From Durusdinium trenchii (lineage: Eukaryota > Sar > Dinophyceae > Suessiales > Symbiodiniaceae), in NCBI GenBank assembly GCA_963970005.1, contig CAXAMN010021112.1:1225926-1289925 (forward strand): DNA of 64,000 nt. Reading direction: 5' to 3'. The translations under genes and the position numbers were made by a program. How positions within the stretch are numbered: the stretch's first letter is position 1; each line of letters starts with the position of its first letter. Shown piece by piece: positions 10,601-21,399 of this stretch. A model generated the notes under the pieces. That model was not told where the DNA came from. It searched no databases and worked only from the letters and a program-made list of their open reading frames with translations.

Positions 10601-13600
10601 CTTCCTTTTCTAACCATAGATCTGATGTTGAGATTCTTCTCTCAAACTCATCGCATCACTCGAGTCGAGTCGTGGTCCTCGAGATTGGTTTCGTGACCGG
10701 GAGCGCTGGGACGACCAGTCCACTGACGCTTGACGCAGGCCACCCTTCGACCTGGGTCCTGTTCGACGATATGATTGACATTTCCTGAAGGTTTCAGCAC
10801 ATTCCTGGAATTGGGTCACCGGTTGTAAGAGTGTATACGACATGTTTTTGAGTTGACTGGACTCCCAAAGGCTATGCTTCAGAGACTTCATGTCATGTTC
10901 CAGAAGTCCGCTCTGACCTTTTCTCCTATTTCCAGGATCCCAAATTCTGATGTTACAGTCGTCGATCGGCTCTCCAGTTAGGCGCCTAGGCCGTATCCGG
11001 CGCCGTCGACTTCTCGAGCAAATCGAAGTTGAGCGCCGCGTCTTCGAAGTGATATCAACTCCCCAGGTGTTCACAGTCTGGATCCTCTTAGTGGATTGAG
11101 AGATGGCACAAGTTACCCCAAGTTGGATGGTGCAATTTTGGAAACCCCTTCTGTCTAGGGTGTCTTGGGGTGCCAGTGTCATCTACTCTGAAAGCACTGT
11201 ACTTTGATGCTTCTCGGGGGAAAAGCAATGGTACACGTTCCGTGCAAGTCCCAGCCATTCACATGCAGTCGAAATTGCCCAAAGGACAGTCCACAAACAA
11301 ACGTGCAGTTCAAAGGGCAATGCTCTGTATAGCAGCATCGCAAGAATCCACTCATGAATCTGCAAACTACCACTCAGCCCGAAATAGCCTGAAGTCCCAA
11401 TGTGTTGACCTTACCGTTGACCTTCCTCCTGGAAGAGGGCAGCGGTCCTCGTTCCCTTGAGGGCTTCTTCCCCACCCAGCACCAAACACCAGCGAAGAAC
11501 ATGGACGGTGGATATAAATCCATGACCCCAAAATGGTCTGGTTGCATCTTCATCCCGAAATCGACCGCTATGACCCCGAAAAAGCAAAAACAAACAGCTC
11601 GTATTTCAACGGAAAGGCCCCACCTCGGGCGTTCTCGAAGACGCTGCTCCGGCGCTCTTCGCGGCCGCGAGAGGGATGCCAAGGCCGCGATAATGCCCTG
11701 AGGGTTGGGTAATCCCCTAGGAATTTAGCAAATCCAAGGAGAAGCACCTACGAGAAATGCATCTATTGTTCCAGTGAGTTGGCATAGCCTATTTGTACTT
11801 GAGGAGGACAAGGAACCAGAAAACATATTTATCTTGCTTCAGCAACAAGGCAAAGGGGCAAAGGGGCAAGTGCACTTACTTCCACGACTGTGCGAACTCT
11901 CCACCTCCAGTGATGTGCGTCAAGGATTACTCTGCTTATGCTAGATCATAGATTTACTTTACTTACCTACTTGTAGTGGGTCACTATTGCAAAAGGGCAA
12001 AATAATCTTCACTGCAAGGATAAGTGCCACAGTACCAAATGACATGGCATGAACTGATGTAGGCACTATATATATATATACATGATGTTTATCATGGCCC
12101 ATTTCTGCTTGTGAGCCAGCTGGACCTAGTATGTGATTTGGACATGGCCAACCGTCACACGGACCCCACACCTGGAGTCGCGGATGGTGCTCGGAGACGC
12201 CTTCACCTGAGTTCGAAGGATTTCAGTCACATGGCTGTGGGTCACAACTCGAAACTAGGATACTTTGGTTGACCATGGTTGACCTATACCTGGAAGGTTA
12301 AGTTACGAGTACTTGGTGTTGGGGCTCTAGGTTTTGACCTATCCCCACAAGTGACCTGGAGATCCTGATTTCACACCTTGTTTCACACACCCTTCGAAGG
12401 ACTTCAGTCGACTGACCTCTCTGATTCCAACGAAACTCGCATGCTTTATTTGGCCCGCTGACACTCGCATCCTTCGAAGCGGGGACCACTGATCTGCTGA
12501 AGCAACGAGACAATGAGGACGATCCATTCTAAGAGGATAAGAGAGTGACGAGGGCATTCACTGCCAGATACTCCCCATGGGTTCCCTGACGAGGGCGTTG
12601 GGAAAAAATCCTTCTCCTGGAAGGACTGATGCTGGGTCTTTTGCAAGAAGAAGGACAAAACAAGATCACCCAACACACGTGATCGCTTTAAGGAAACTGT
12701 TTGTAATCCTAGTTTCTTTGTTGAGGGCGATCAAGGGTGTCACAGACAAAATAAAAACAGAATGTTCCTTCCGTAACAAACCATGCAAATTCGTAGGTTC
12801 TCGAGACTTTTCAGGTGCTAGCTGTCTTTGTTACCCTAAGAATCCGGACCCTCAAATGGAGAGACTTTAGAGGGCCCAGATTTCCGCATGAGGGTTACAA
12901 GATGCTACAAGGATCAACTGCAGGAAAGTCAACCCCAGCCCCACTCCATGTATGGGATATGTACCTAACCAACGATGCAACCACCCCAATGATGGTAACT
13001 ATATGTAACTATACATGGAGAGTCTGGGACCTAATCCAAAATCCCGCAGGCGCCGACTTCCAGGGACGCCTGGCCGCAGAGGTCAGTGTTCACCGAGGTG
13101 CCCGGTGTGCAGCTTGAAGAACGACAAAGCCTGCGAAGAGGAAAGCTCCAAGGGACTTGAGCAAGTGAGATGTGAACCTGCAACTATTGATGGTTGGAGA
13201 TCCGGGAATTGTTTTGAGGACTGCCAACATGGTGAACACCTTGCTAAGGCAGGGGGTATACACTTGTAGTAAACTGGTCACGGGAGGTTTAGTCACTTCT
13301 TGACTAAAAATGTTACTGTAATTAAACTATATATCATATGACCGGGAGGCCAACAAACAGGGAAAACCATATGAGTTCTCAAAAGAAACACATACTGGCA
13401 AAAAGACACACGGGCTATTCCATTCCATCCATCCACAAAACACTCGTGGTCTTGGGTCTTCCAAACACACACACACACACAAAAAGCAAAAAAACAGGGT
13501 CTTCCAAACACACACACACAAAAAGAAAACAAATTCTCGAAGTTTCGTCCCAAAACGGATTTCAGTCCTTGCCTGGCTTATGTTGACTGAGTCTGCATGG

Positions 13601-14197
13601 ACTGGTCATCGGTGACGAAGCGGCATGACTGGTGAAACGGTACGTTCATCCATTCGGAAGAAGCACCGAAGCACCCCAGTGACGACCCCAGTGGAACCCA
13701 GGCAGGTACAAATCGAACACTATCATCGGGGCAGTCCAGATTTATATAGATGGTTTTAGTCTTTCGAACCACCACTTGTTACCTACTCTAGTGGTAACAC
13801 TTGGTTAAACATGGTGAACTGTTTGTCATATTATTGTCTTGGTTTGTGGAGGAAAGCCCTGGTGCTGACAGTATTTCAGCTTTGAAGGCCAATTTCAGAC
13901 TCTCGGTTCTTGCACTGTCATCTTCCGGATGTTCATCTATATATGTTCCGTAGAGGTCTTTGGTGGTCTCCCTACTTCAATACACATGCACTCATTGGAA
14001 CAACGACTTTGAAAATTGAAACATGTGTTCAAAAAAAAACCTATTCCTTGAAACACCCTCTACAACTCCTGCTGAAACTGCATCTCTTTATCTGTGCCTC
14101 TCAAATCTTATCAATACCGGCTCACATGTGGATTCTGTGACAGTCACCTTCTCAAGAACAAAACACGAAATGCCCATCTTCCGGAGTTGAAATCCTT
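7686..14197. other. Mostly non-coding; scattered open frames of uncertain strand
   Basis: Several open stretches (8140-8450, 8733-9038, 10200-10420, 11400-11700, 12340-12560) look partly protein-like, but on both strands and without a clear splice pair, so none is called. An (AT)n tract lies at 7198-7222. At 13456-13525 the phrase GGGTCTTCCAAACACACAC is repeated in tandem with (CA)n runs. TAACCCTAACC near 10543 is only two units. No RNA gene was identified. Confidence 0.4.
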
Positions 14198-14227
14198 GTT
14201 CGTTCTGGCGGGACGGGCTTGACTCAC

Positions 14228-15857
14228 CGGCAAACACGGGCAGTGACACCATTGTGGAGCCAACACAAATCTTCCAATTCATCCTCACACTCTTTGCGAT
14301 CAGCAGCGGTGGGAAACTGTCCCATCAGCATTCGGTGCTCATGAAATAGTTCATGTCACGTTGGCAAGTGCCTTGTCCATGATTTGTGGCTTGAGCACGT
14401 AGAACCTTCTTTTTGTAAGCAAAGCTGGCAGCAAAGGATGCACTTTGATGCGGGCCAGGTACACGCGTTGCGGCAAAGTAATGTGCCCCAGAGAAATTAT
14501 TCAAAAGCTGGATGGTTTGATTATGTGTCTTGGGTGCCAAACAGCTACCTTCAATAACTCTCTCAACCAAGGGCTTGAGGGTTTCGATCAAATTTAATGG
14601 ATTTTCAGCTGCCGCTGCCTGAGTCCGCATGAAGGCATTCATCTCTTCAACTTCCTGCAAGTGGCCCAAGGAAGTCTCCTTGAGAAAATCCAAGCTGCAA
14701 TGCGGGCATCTTTGCATGGACTTTGCATTTTGTTGAGCACTGAAACTATGCTTTCCGCACTTGCACGGAACCAAGAACTGTGGGTCTTCCTGTACCTCCC
14801 GCTTGCATCGCTCGCAATTGCAGTCGAAACCTTTTCCAAAAAACTGTTCCATCCGCTCTTGGCGCGGCGCGTGGACTGGACAATAGGACACACATACTTC
14901 CTCGCCAGCTCGGATATCACAAAGTGCACGCACAGTGGCTTGAGTTTTCGACGTGTCCGCGAAAGCATTAGCGCAGCATGAGTGATTGAAGCGTGAAACT
15001 GCAGGGAACAAAGCAACATGGTCTGGGTCACGTATAGTTTGGAACACATTGGTCTTCAGAATCGATATCAGTTGTGACTCTATCATTCTCATCATAGAAG
15101 GTCCTGAAGCCAAGGTCATGACTTGGGTTGCAAAAAAATCTGCAACTGCTTTTCTCTCAGTCTTCTTTTTGCATTCGGTTTCCATCTCGTGGTACTCCCT
15201 CGGACCTTTGTAGGTGGAGCAGAATGCAGTGTCAAAAAGTAGAGCTTCACCCGCGGAAATGATTCGTTCAGTGCGGTAGCCCTTGCCTTTGCCACTGATG
15301 TCCACTAGCTTCAATGTTCCGCCCAGAATCTCCGAATGCGTGCCTTCAGCGAGTCGTGCAGTCAATGCTTCTGACAAGCATTCAGGAACAAAGGGCAATC
15401 CTCGAAGCAAGCGCTGCAAGTCGTACAAATGTCCTTTCTCAAGCAATCCTTGGGCACGTTCCAAAATCACCTCCTTTGTATGCTTCAGCAGGTTGAGTTC
15501 TTTAATAGCTTTCTCCTGACCTGTGGCACAAATCTTTACTGACAACCTTCCAATTACAGCTCCAGGCATTACACATCCCAAGTGCTCGTTGAGCCAACGA
15601 CCACGCTCACTGGTCAAGCCTGTAATCTCCACCAAGTCCCCAACCTCAATGCAGTCCGGACATGTTGGAGATGCTTTACGCAGGTTGCATGGTTTGACCA
15701 CAGGCTGGGTACTACTGTCTCTCAACTTGATGACATATCGACCATCTTTGTTGATCTGTGCCACAACACCAGTGCAGCCATTGAATCGAGAGCCAGCTTC
15801 GCTGATCAGCCCATGAACTTCCACTGTCGTCCCCACAGTGAGGTCGTATCCATCCAT
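14228..15857 (-). CDS. SET-domain protein (SMYD-like lysine methyltransferase family)
   Basis: SAM-dependent SET proteins of this group methylate lysines on histones or other proteins. The start used here is the ATG at 15855-15857. The N-terminal 115 residues hold two similar beta-rich units, each with V-E-(V/I)-x-G-L and a later G-x-x-x-x-(V/I)-K motif. The SET core follows: GKGYRTERI near residue 190, the pseudoknot FPAVSRFNHSCCANAF near 290, GEEVCVSYC near 325, and the post-SET cysteines FDCNCERCKR near 355. A MYND finger is absent; further CxC/CxxC cysteines follow post-SET. The frame stops with TGA at 14325-14327. Just before it, another frame opens as RMLMGQFPTAADRKECEDEL and reaches a GTGAGT donor at 14227, so the true C-terminus probably switches frame by an intron or an indel. 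A nearly intronless 1.5-kb frame is unusual beside its neighbours. Confidence 0.75.
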
Positions 15858-17297
15858 GCTATGAGGCAATTCCGGTCTTAGATTCTCTCAGATATACGGA
15901 CCTACTGTTTGGAGGAACAATTGCTGGAGGTATCAATATGTAATATGTATATATATATATATATGACTTAGCTTCGTGGTTTTGTCACAACACCGTCCCC
16001 TCAGCAAGAACTGAGTATCATGTTGCTACTCGAATATGTCTGATTTGTGGTGGGTGTCCCTAGTGCAAAATCCTGCGGTGTACCCCTACTGACTAGCCAC
16101 TACAGCAGAAACCCAATGACACCTGGTATCACCTGACACAAGAAAAGTCCAACGGCTTGCAGCTGCTCGGTTGCTGTCAACTGACTCTCCACAATTCCAA
16201 TGCATGACTCACATGTGTCTGGGAGCAAAAACACCTGCGATATGATTATACATCCAAACACTTTGCGCCTGATATCATCTTTGTCAAGCGTTCAACTTGA
16301 CAAGGGCAAGGAGTTGCTATGAATCCAGTCTCCAAAAGGATACTGGATGTTGTTATGCAATGCTATGCAATGTTATGCATACTATGGTTTCCTTCTGCGG
16401 AGACTCTTGGCCAACATCAACATGACCGACAAATTCCAACACTGACTGAAACAAATAGGAACTGGTCGGTATGACGATGATGGGCGATAATGAGCTTGTT
16501 TGGCGAAGAACGCGCGAACACTGATGGCGACAACGAAGAGGACACAACGAGGCTTCTTTTCTGTCTAGTCAGGCTGATTTGGCGCCACACATGATTACCC
16601 AAACTTCTATGAAGCCACAAGCTAAGAATGCACGGTGTCCCAAAGGGAAGGCATAGCAAACACTTTCGGTTAAGCTTTGGGCAGCTTGGGTTCTGCCTGG
16701 TTCTGCCGTTCTGACACCGGGTCGAGCCCCGCGCTGTTCGCCCGCAAAGATGACCGCTGTTGACCGCATCCTAAGCTGACGAAGTGGTCACAGCCACATG
16801 AAAGAGCGAGACGACCAGTCTCGCATGGATGACGAATTCGTCATCTCAACCCCAGGGGCTTCCAGCACTTCCATCCACCAACCCCAGTCCACCCTTCACA
16901 GGCCTGGGTCTACCATGGATCACAGGGCCACAAGCGACAGCGCAGTAGCGCGGCACAAGCGACAGCGCCGGTCGGAAGGCCAGAGGGCACAGGCAGGTCT
17001 GTGTTGGATTGTGAACAAACAAGAAATTTGTTTGGCTGTATTCAAACGGTATGTCAAGCTGTATGCTGCTTGACATCCCAATTCGTGGCAATGGACTGGA
17101 TGTCTGGGCTGGCTGGGTGTTCGTCAAGCATGATGCAGTATGTCGAAACTCCCGGAATGTCTATAATTATTAGATAGACTCTGGTGAGGCATCATCAATA
17201 CATTTATATATATACAGAAGCAAATGCATGTTCTATCTCCGTATGTCAACATCCTGGACCGCTTGTGCATCTTGCTTGGCAAAAGCTTCATGGTCAC
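15858..17297. other. No gene recognised; (AT)n tract
   Basis: An (AT)n run lies at about 15942-15964, upstream of the SET gene. GC-rich sequence at 16680-17000 is open on several frames with no splice pair that decides between them. No promoter motif was recognised. Confidence 0.4.
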
Positions 17298-17432
17298 CTT
17301 TTCCTACAGGCTCTTCTTTTGAACAAACAGCTGGCAGCTTCGTTGCAAGCGGTGGGGGCGTGCTCGATGCAACCGCCTTCAGGACACTGGGATGGGCTTC
17401 GGGCTTCGCTCGCACCTTCGGTCGAGCTAACT
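17298..17432 (-). CDS. Exon of an unknown minus-strand gene (strand not certain)
   Basis: Follows a good acceptor (TTTGTTTGCTTCCAG on the minus strand) and stops at G|GTGACC. It reads LARPKVRAKPEAHPSVLKAV and then a Pro/Ala-rich segment, a linker-like composition. The plus strand is also open in two frames here, so strand choice rests on the splice sites and on the minus-strand exons at 18.5-18.8 kb. Confidence 0.35.
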
Positions 17433-17674
17433 CTGGAAGCAAACAAAGGACTACACCCGAAGCAGACTGACATAGAAGCTGAACTTAGACCATGGGATAT
17501 GCTGCTTGTTCAAAAAGACCGGTATTTTCAGGTTCTATGTTCGTCTGCAAAGATGTAATCAAGTCAGGACCCAAAATATTAAACTTGTATCTTTTTAGCT
17601 TGCATAGCTTAGGGGGTTTAAGTTCGGCGGCCTGGCAATTCTGCAACAATCGTGGAAGTGGTAAACCCATTAGT

Positions 17675-17859
17675 TCATTTTCGGACAAGACGTAGGGGTG
17701 GTGCCATCCACTTCCATGTAATTGGAGAAACGAGGCTGGCCCCTGATGAACAAATCACTTCATCCGTTCCAACAGAATTCTCGCTCAGCCCTGTTGTCTT
17801 CTCAGCCCTGCTTGGCAGGAACTCGCAAAAACTCGTTGATCGGCTCTGCATGGCCCTCT
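17675..17859 (-). CDS. Exon-like segment, minus strand (strand ambiguous)
   Basis: After GACGCCGAAG the frame reads RAMQSRSTSFCEFLPSRAEK and continues to a TGA at 17675. The plus strand carries a longer open frame over the same bases (to 18050). Only the neighbouring minus-strand exons favour this reading. No domain is recognised. Confidence 0.25.
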
Positions 17860-18511
17860 CTTCGGCGTCGAAGGCAGTGCCAGCTCCATTTAGACATGAC
17901 AATTTGCTTAGCAACTACAATGAAGTAGCCATTTCCCTCCTTAAGTGGACCAGCCCCTGTAGAGGAAAACCGCCTGCCAGACTCCGTCTACATGGAGTCG
18001 ACGCAGGATCGTTTGGCGTGTCATCCATGGAGTACAAAAAAACTACTTGAGACATCTTGAGAACTTGAGGTGCATTCCATACTGGAGTTCTGGGTACATG
18101 CATGGTCCGCAAGACGGACCGTCCTGGAAGACTGGAGTTCTGGGTACATCTGGATCATCCAGTCTGGATCATCCAGTCTGACCCAGTTCAGCCAGGTCCT
18201 TTAGCTCATATGTTTTGTGTTCTTGTATCACCAATTCCAGTAAAAGGAGGTCAAACTGACGTAGAGGCTATCAATCGGCTCTTGGAAAGGTCACAAAGGG
18301 GTTGCGTTTGGATATGTTTGGATCACACGTCCAAAACCAGCGCTAAGGCTTTCTTGAAGGTGGATCTAGCTCTGCACCAAAAAAGGCGTGAAAATCGTCC
18401 GGGTCAGCTTGAAGGCTCAAAGACCCTGTTTTGAGGGAATGATTCCTAGGCTTGGGTTCAGAAAAATGGAATTCGCTATGTAATGGTGGAGCAAAGGGAC
18501 ACTTCACTCAC

Positions 18512-18771
18512 TTGACTTTCTCCGATGCTACGCTGCCCTTCGATCTTACATCCTGAGGGAGCCTCCCGATACTGAAACCGGGGTGTTCCACGAACACAAA
18601 AACGGCACGTACTAAGCACTTGCTTTGAGTACTCGTGCCAACACATTGGGACAGCGGCCATGAAAACAACTGCCTTACAAAAACTGATTGTAACATATAC
18701 TTTGGTGTCATCATGGAATACAACCCCGTACCCAGCATCATAGTGACATATCCAAAGGATGCCACTGACAG
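18512..18771 (-). CDS. Two linked exons of an unknown minus-strand gene (18674-18771, 18512-18562)
   Basis: The first exon follows GATCTTAAAAG, reads VSGILWICHYDAGYGVVFHD and then DTKVYVTISFCK, and ends before a GC donor (AAG|GCAGTT). A 111-nt intron follows, with acceptor TATCGGGAG. The second exon reads APSGCKIEGQRSIGESQ, is exactly 17 codons and ends at a perfect GTGAGT. Phases agree (0 to 0). The alternation of aromatic and hydrophobic residues suggests a beta-rich domain, but I do not recognise it. Confidence 0.5.
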
Positions 18772-19038
18772 CTTTTAAGATCAATACAACAAACAATATG
18801 AAATAAGTAATATGCATGTTCTATTTCGTTCTTTGTTTTTTGCTAGAATTTGGTGCATCAAATATACATATATATATATACATTAATACATATATAAAAC
18901 AACGAGTATATGGTTATGGTATGGCTCAAGCGTAGGGCAACCTCCCAAACCCACTGGTACAAGGAAACTAGTCTTAACCTGTGGGTCCCTGTCCTGAAAC
19001 ACGTGGCCTTCTCTCCCACTAGGAGGCATACCTGACAG

Positions 19039-19403
19039 ATGTTCGCCACCTTTAGGAGGGCAATGGATCACAACCGACACCGAGTGCCTCAGGATCTCGT
19101 CACCAGAAACGAAGGATTTCGATCTCCGACTTTTGTGGATCAGAAATGGTTTTCTCAGGGTGGGTCCTTGGAGTTCTTGGAGGCCGTTGCGGCACTGGAT
19201 GCCCATGCTCCGTCCAAAAGAGAATCCCGTCTTGAAGCTCTGCAGCTCTGCAGCTGTCGACCCAGGTGAATGGCACCAGGCTTCTTTGGGTCTGGGTCTT
19301 GATCCATGTGCCCAAAAACCGCAGTCTCTCAAGCAGCATCAGCATTCCTCGGCCCGCAAAAGCAAAAGGGAAGAACAACCTTGAGCGCCTTCTGCCACAT
19401 CTG
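19039..19403 (+). CDS. First exons of an unknown plus-strand gene (19039-19265, 19334-19403)
   Basis: An ATG sits directly after the acceptor ACCTGACAG at 19037-19038. This could be a trans-splicing acceptor for a spliced leader or an internal exon. Exon one reads MFATFRRAMDHNRHRVPQDL and later GGSLEFLEAVAALDAHAPSK, and ends CAG|GTGAAT, leaving two bases. Exon two follows CTCTCAAG, supplies the third base, reads ISIPRPAKAKGKNNLERLLP and ends at GTGAGA in phase 0. The strand is opposite to the exons at 18.5-18.8 kb, so the two genes would diverge. Function unknown. Confidence 0.5.
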
Positions 19404-19718
19404 GTGAGAGGCACTCAAAGCAATGGGCAAGCCCATTTTGCCTTCGTTTGGGGAACAATTCATGCAGTTGGTGAACGTCACCCAGTGAGAAAGGGTGTTA
19501 TATAGCATCCAGGATTTCTAGTTTACTCTGTTTCTAGAACAGTCCTTCAAACGAAAAAACAGATCGCCAGGCGTCATCAGCTCACGCGACTCCTTCGGCT
19601 CGCGGATGTGCAAGCAGTCGTCAGGTCGGGTGGTGGCCAGTTTCGTGTAAACGATCTGCCAAAGCTTCCTGAGACGGACAAGGAAACGGAAGAAAGAAAG
19701 GTTGGTTTTGCTCATATA

Positions 19719-19804
19719 CCATAGGGCTCCAACCACATCCTCAGAAGGTGGTTGGGGTGGGTGCCAGGGGGGCTAAAGACCTTCTGAGGAGCCCTGGGGC
19801 TATG
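19719..19804. repeat. Foldback element, family related to 33283-33387
   Basis: Arms CCATAGGGCTCC and its complement enclose CCTCAGAAGGT/ACCTTCTGAGG, with the central phrase GGGGTGGGTGCCAGG. The copy at 33707-33803 has GGTGTGGGTGCCAGGAGGG in the same place. It can form a long hairpin and has no coding capacity. Confidence 0.55.
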
Positions 19805-20520
19805 GATACACTGCCACCCTGTTGTGTTCGAGGGTGATGTGCCTGAATATTCAAATTTGAAAAAACATCGCACCCACCGGAGCTCACGAACCCAGCGGAA
19901 ACCAGAACATTTTGCCTGCGCATAGAGCTGAACTTGTCATCTTGACTTCATGAACACGCCCTTCACGGTCCAAACAAACCAGACCCTCCAAAACCTCAAT
20001 CCAAAATCGTTCAACTCGATGCGAGTCCCCCAAACAACTCGATTGGCCCATGCTGATTATCCCGTTGAATAAACACCTTTCTGCACCAGCAAAAGAAGAA
20101 CGTCCGCGGTACTTCACGGCGTATTTGGGCGGATTCCCGGGTGGTTTGTTGGGCTGCCTTTGGCGAGCCAAAAGACCAACAACATGGAGACACAAACCTG
20201 AACACACTCGCGAAAAGAAACGGCCAAACACTTTCTGACACTCTTTTGGGGGTTCTTCAGACGGGCTGTCGTGGTTCTGGACCCCGTGGTTAAGGTAACC
20301 TCGTGGTTAAGCTAAGCTGGTCGTGGCTAAGCTAGCCAGTTTCTCTTTTGGGACACGCCAGGTTCAGGAAAAACAAACGGATGGTTCTGATGTTCCAAGT
20401 TTCACTCGTCGACGTTCGAAGGCTGCGGAGCAAGCACAAAGGTAGTAGACCCACCTGGGATGTTTAACAGGCACCCAGTTAGCCGACCGTTGGTGATTCA
20501 GTGAAGTCGACCGAACTTGA

Positions 20521-20607
20521 TTTCCTGGTGGGTTCGGTCACAAACAGGCCGGTTTTACAGGTCACGACTGGGGACTCCAAAGAGGTCACGAACTGAAGAA
20601 GCTGGTT
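20521..20607 (-). repeat. Dispersed repeat family B, reverse-oriented copy
   Basis: Its reverse complement contains GTGACCTCTTTGGAGTCCC, then GTGACCTGTAAAACC and GGCCTGTTTGTG, matching the copies at 29580-29690, 32884-32963 and 34379-34493 and part of 22787-22817. No terminal inverted repeats or coding capacity were seen. Confidence 0.5.
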
Positions 20608-21102
20608 CAGAAACATTCAGCGTTAATTGGCGTTCCATCTTCTAAAAGCTCTTGTTCATTCAACATGAACATGTTTTGGTAACAAAAGTGGTGTGATGTG
20701 GTGTGTGTCACCTTTGTCATCCTTTGTCACCACCATCAATAACACTGATGTTTCACCATCTATAGAAGAATGGTTCTCGCCAAACATGTTAACTTGGGTA
20801 GGTCGCCAGGTACGACGCTTGTACCCAGTTTAAAGCTGGTATCGACTGACTGAGACTCATGTGACTGCTGAACCACCTCCACAACTGGATGTGCTGAACC
20901 TGGATTTGAGGTTCTTCTGGCTTCTGCGATCATTCAAGAGTCAGAAGAGTGAAGCATGTTCATGTTCATCCTTCGACATTCGACCAAGCTAAGCTGGAAG
21001 AATCTGAGGAGAAGCCATGAGCAAACTGGAAGTCATCGGACATGCAGCAAAGGTTTTAATTGACCCAAGTCACCCCTTATTCTTTCTCAAACTCATGCTC
21101 TA

Positions 21103-21160
21103 ACTTGGGTATATCCCCCCAGGCCCAGTGGATGATTATGGTTAGCTTACAGGCCGACAT
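21103..21160. repeat. Left-half fragment of the MITE-like family
   Basis: CTTGGGTATATCC, then CCCAGTGGATGATTATGG and TTAGCTTACAGGCC, correspond to the left half of the copy at 428-542. The right terminus is missing. Confidence 0.45.
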
Positions 21161-21184
21161 CGATCGTTTATCAACTGTTGCAAC

Positions 21185-21355
21185 CTGTGCCCACATAACC
21201 CTCAAGCGTTCGGATGCCTTCGGTGTAGAAGCCAGGAGATCCACCGAAGCCGACACACAGAGGCACGAACGCATCCAACCTGTAGCCATCCCTCGACCTC
21301 TCTCCATGCGGTTTAGGCACATCCGTCTAAATCGTACATCAAGCTCATCCAAACC
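21185..21355 (-). CDS. Exon of an unknown minus-strand gene
   Basis: It lies between the acceptor CTGTGCGGCCAG and the donor CAG|GTTGCA, exactly 57 codons in phase 0-0. It reads GLDELDVRFRRMCLNRMERG, later SCLCVSASVDLLASTPKASE. The plus strand is also open in this interval, but its frame has no matching splice pair. No family is recognised. Confidence 0.4.
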
Positions 21356-21399
21356 CTGGCCGCACAGGGAATAGACTCGGACGTGTGATTCTTTCCAAA

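Noticed and set aside
10610-11182. 190-residue open frame on the minus strand
   Set aside because: No domain, no splice context, and Arg/Ser-rich composition explained by low stop density.
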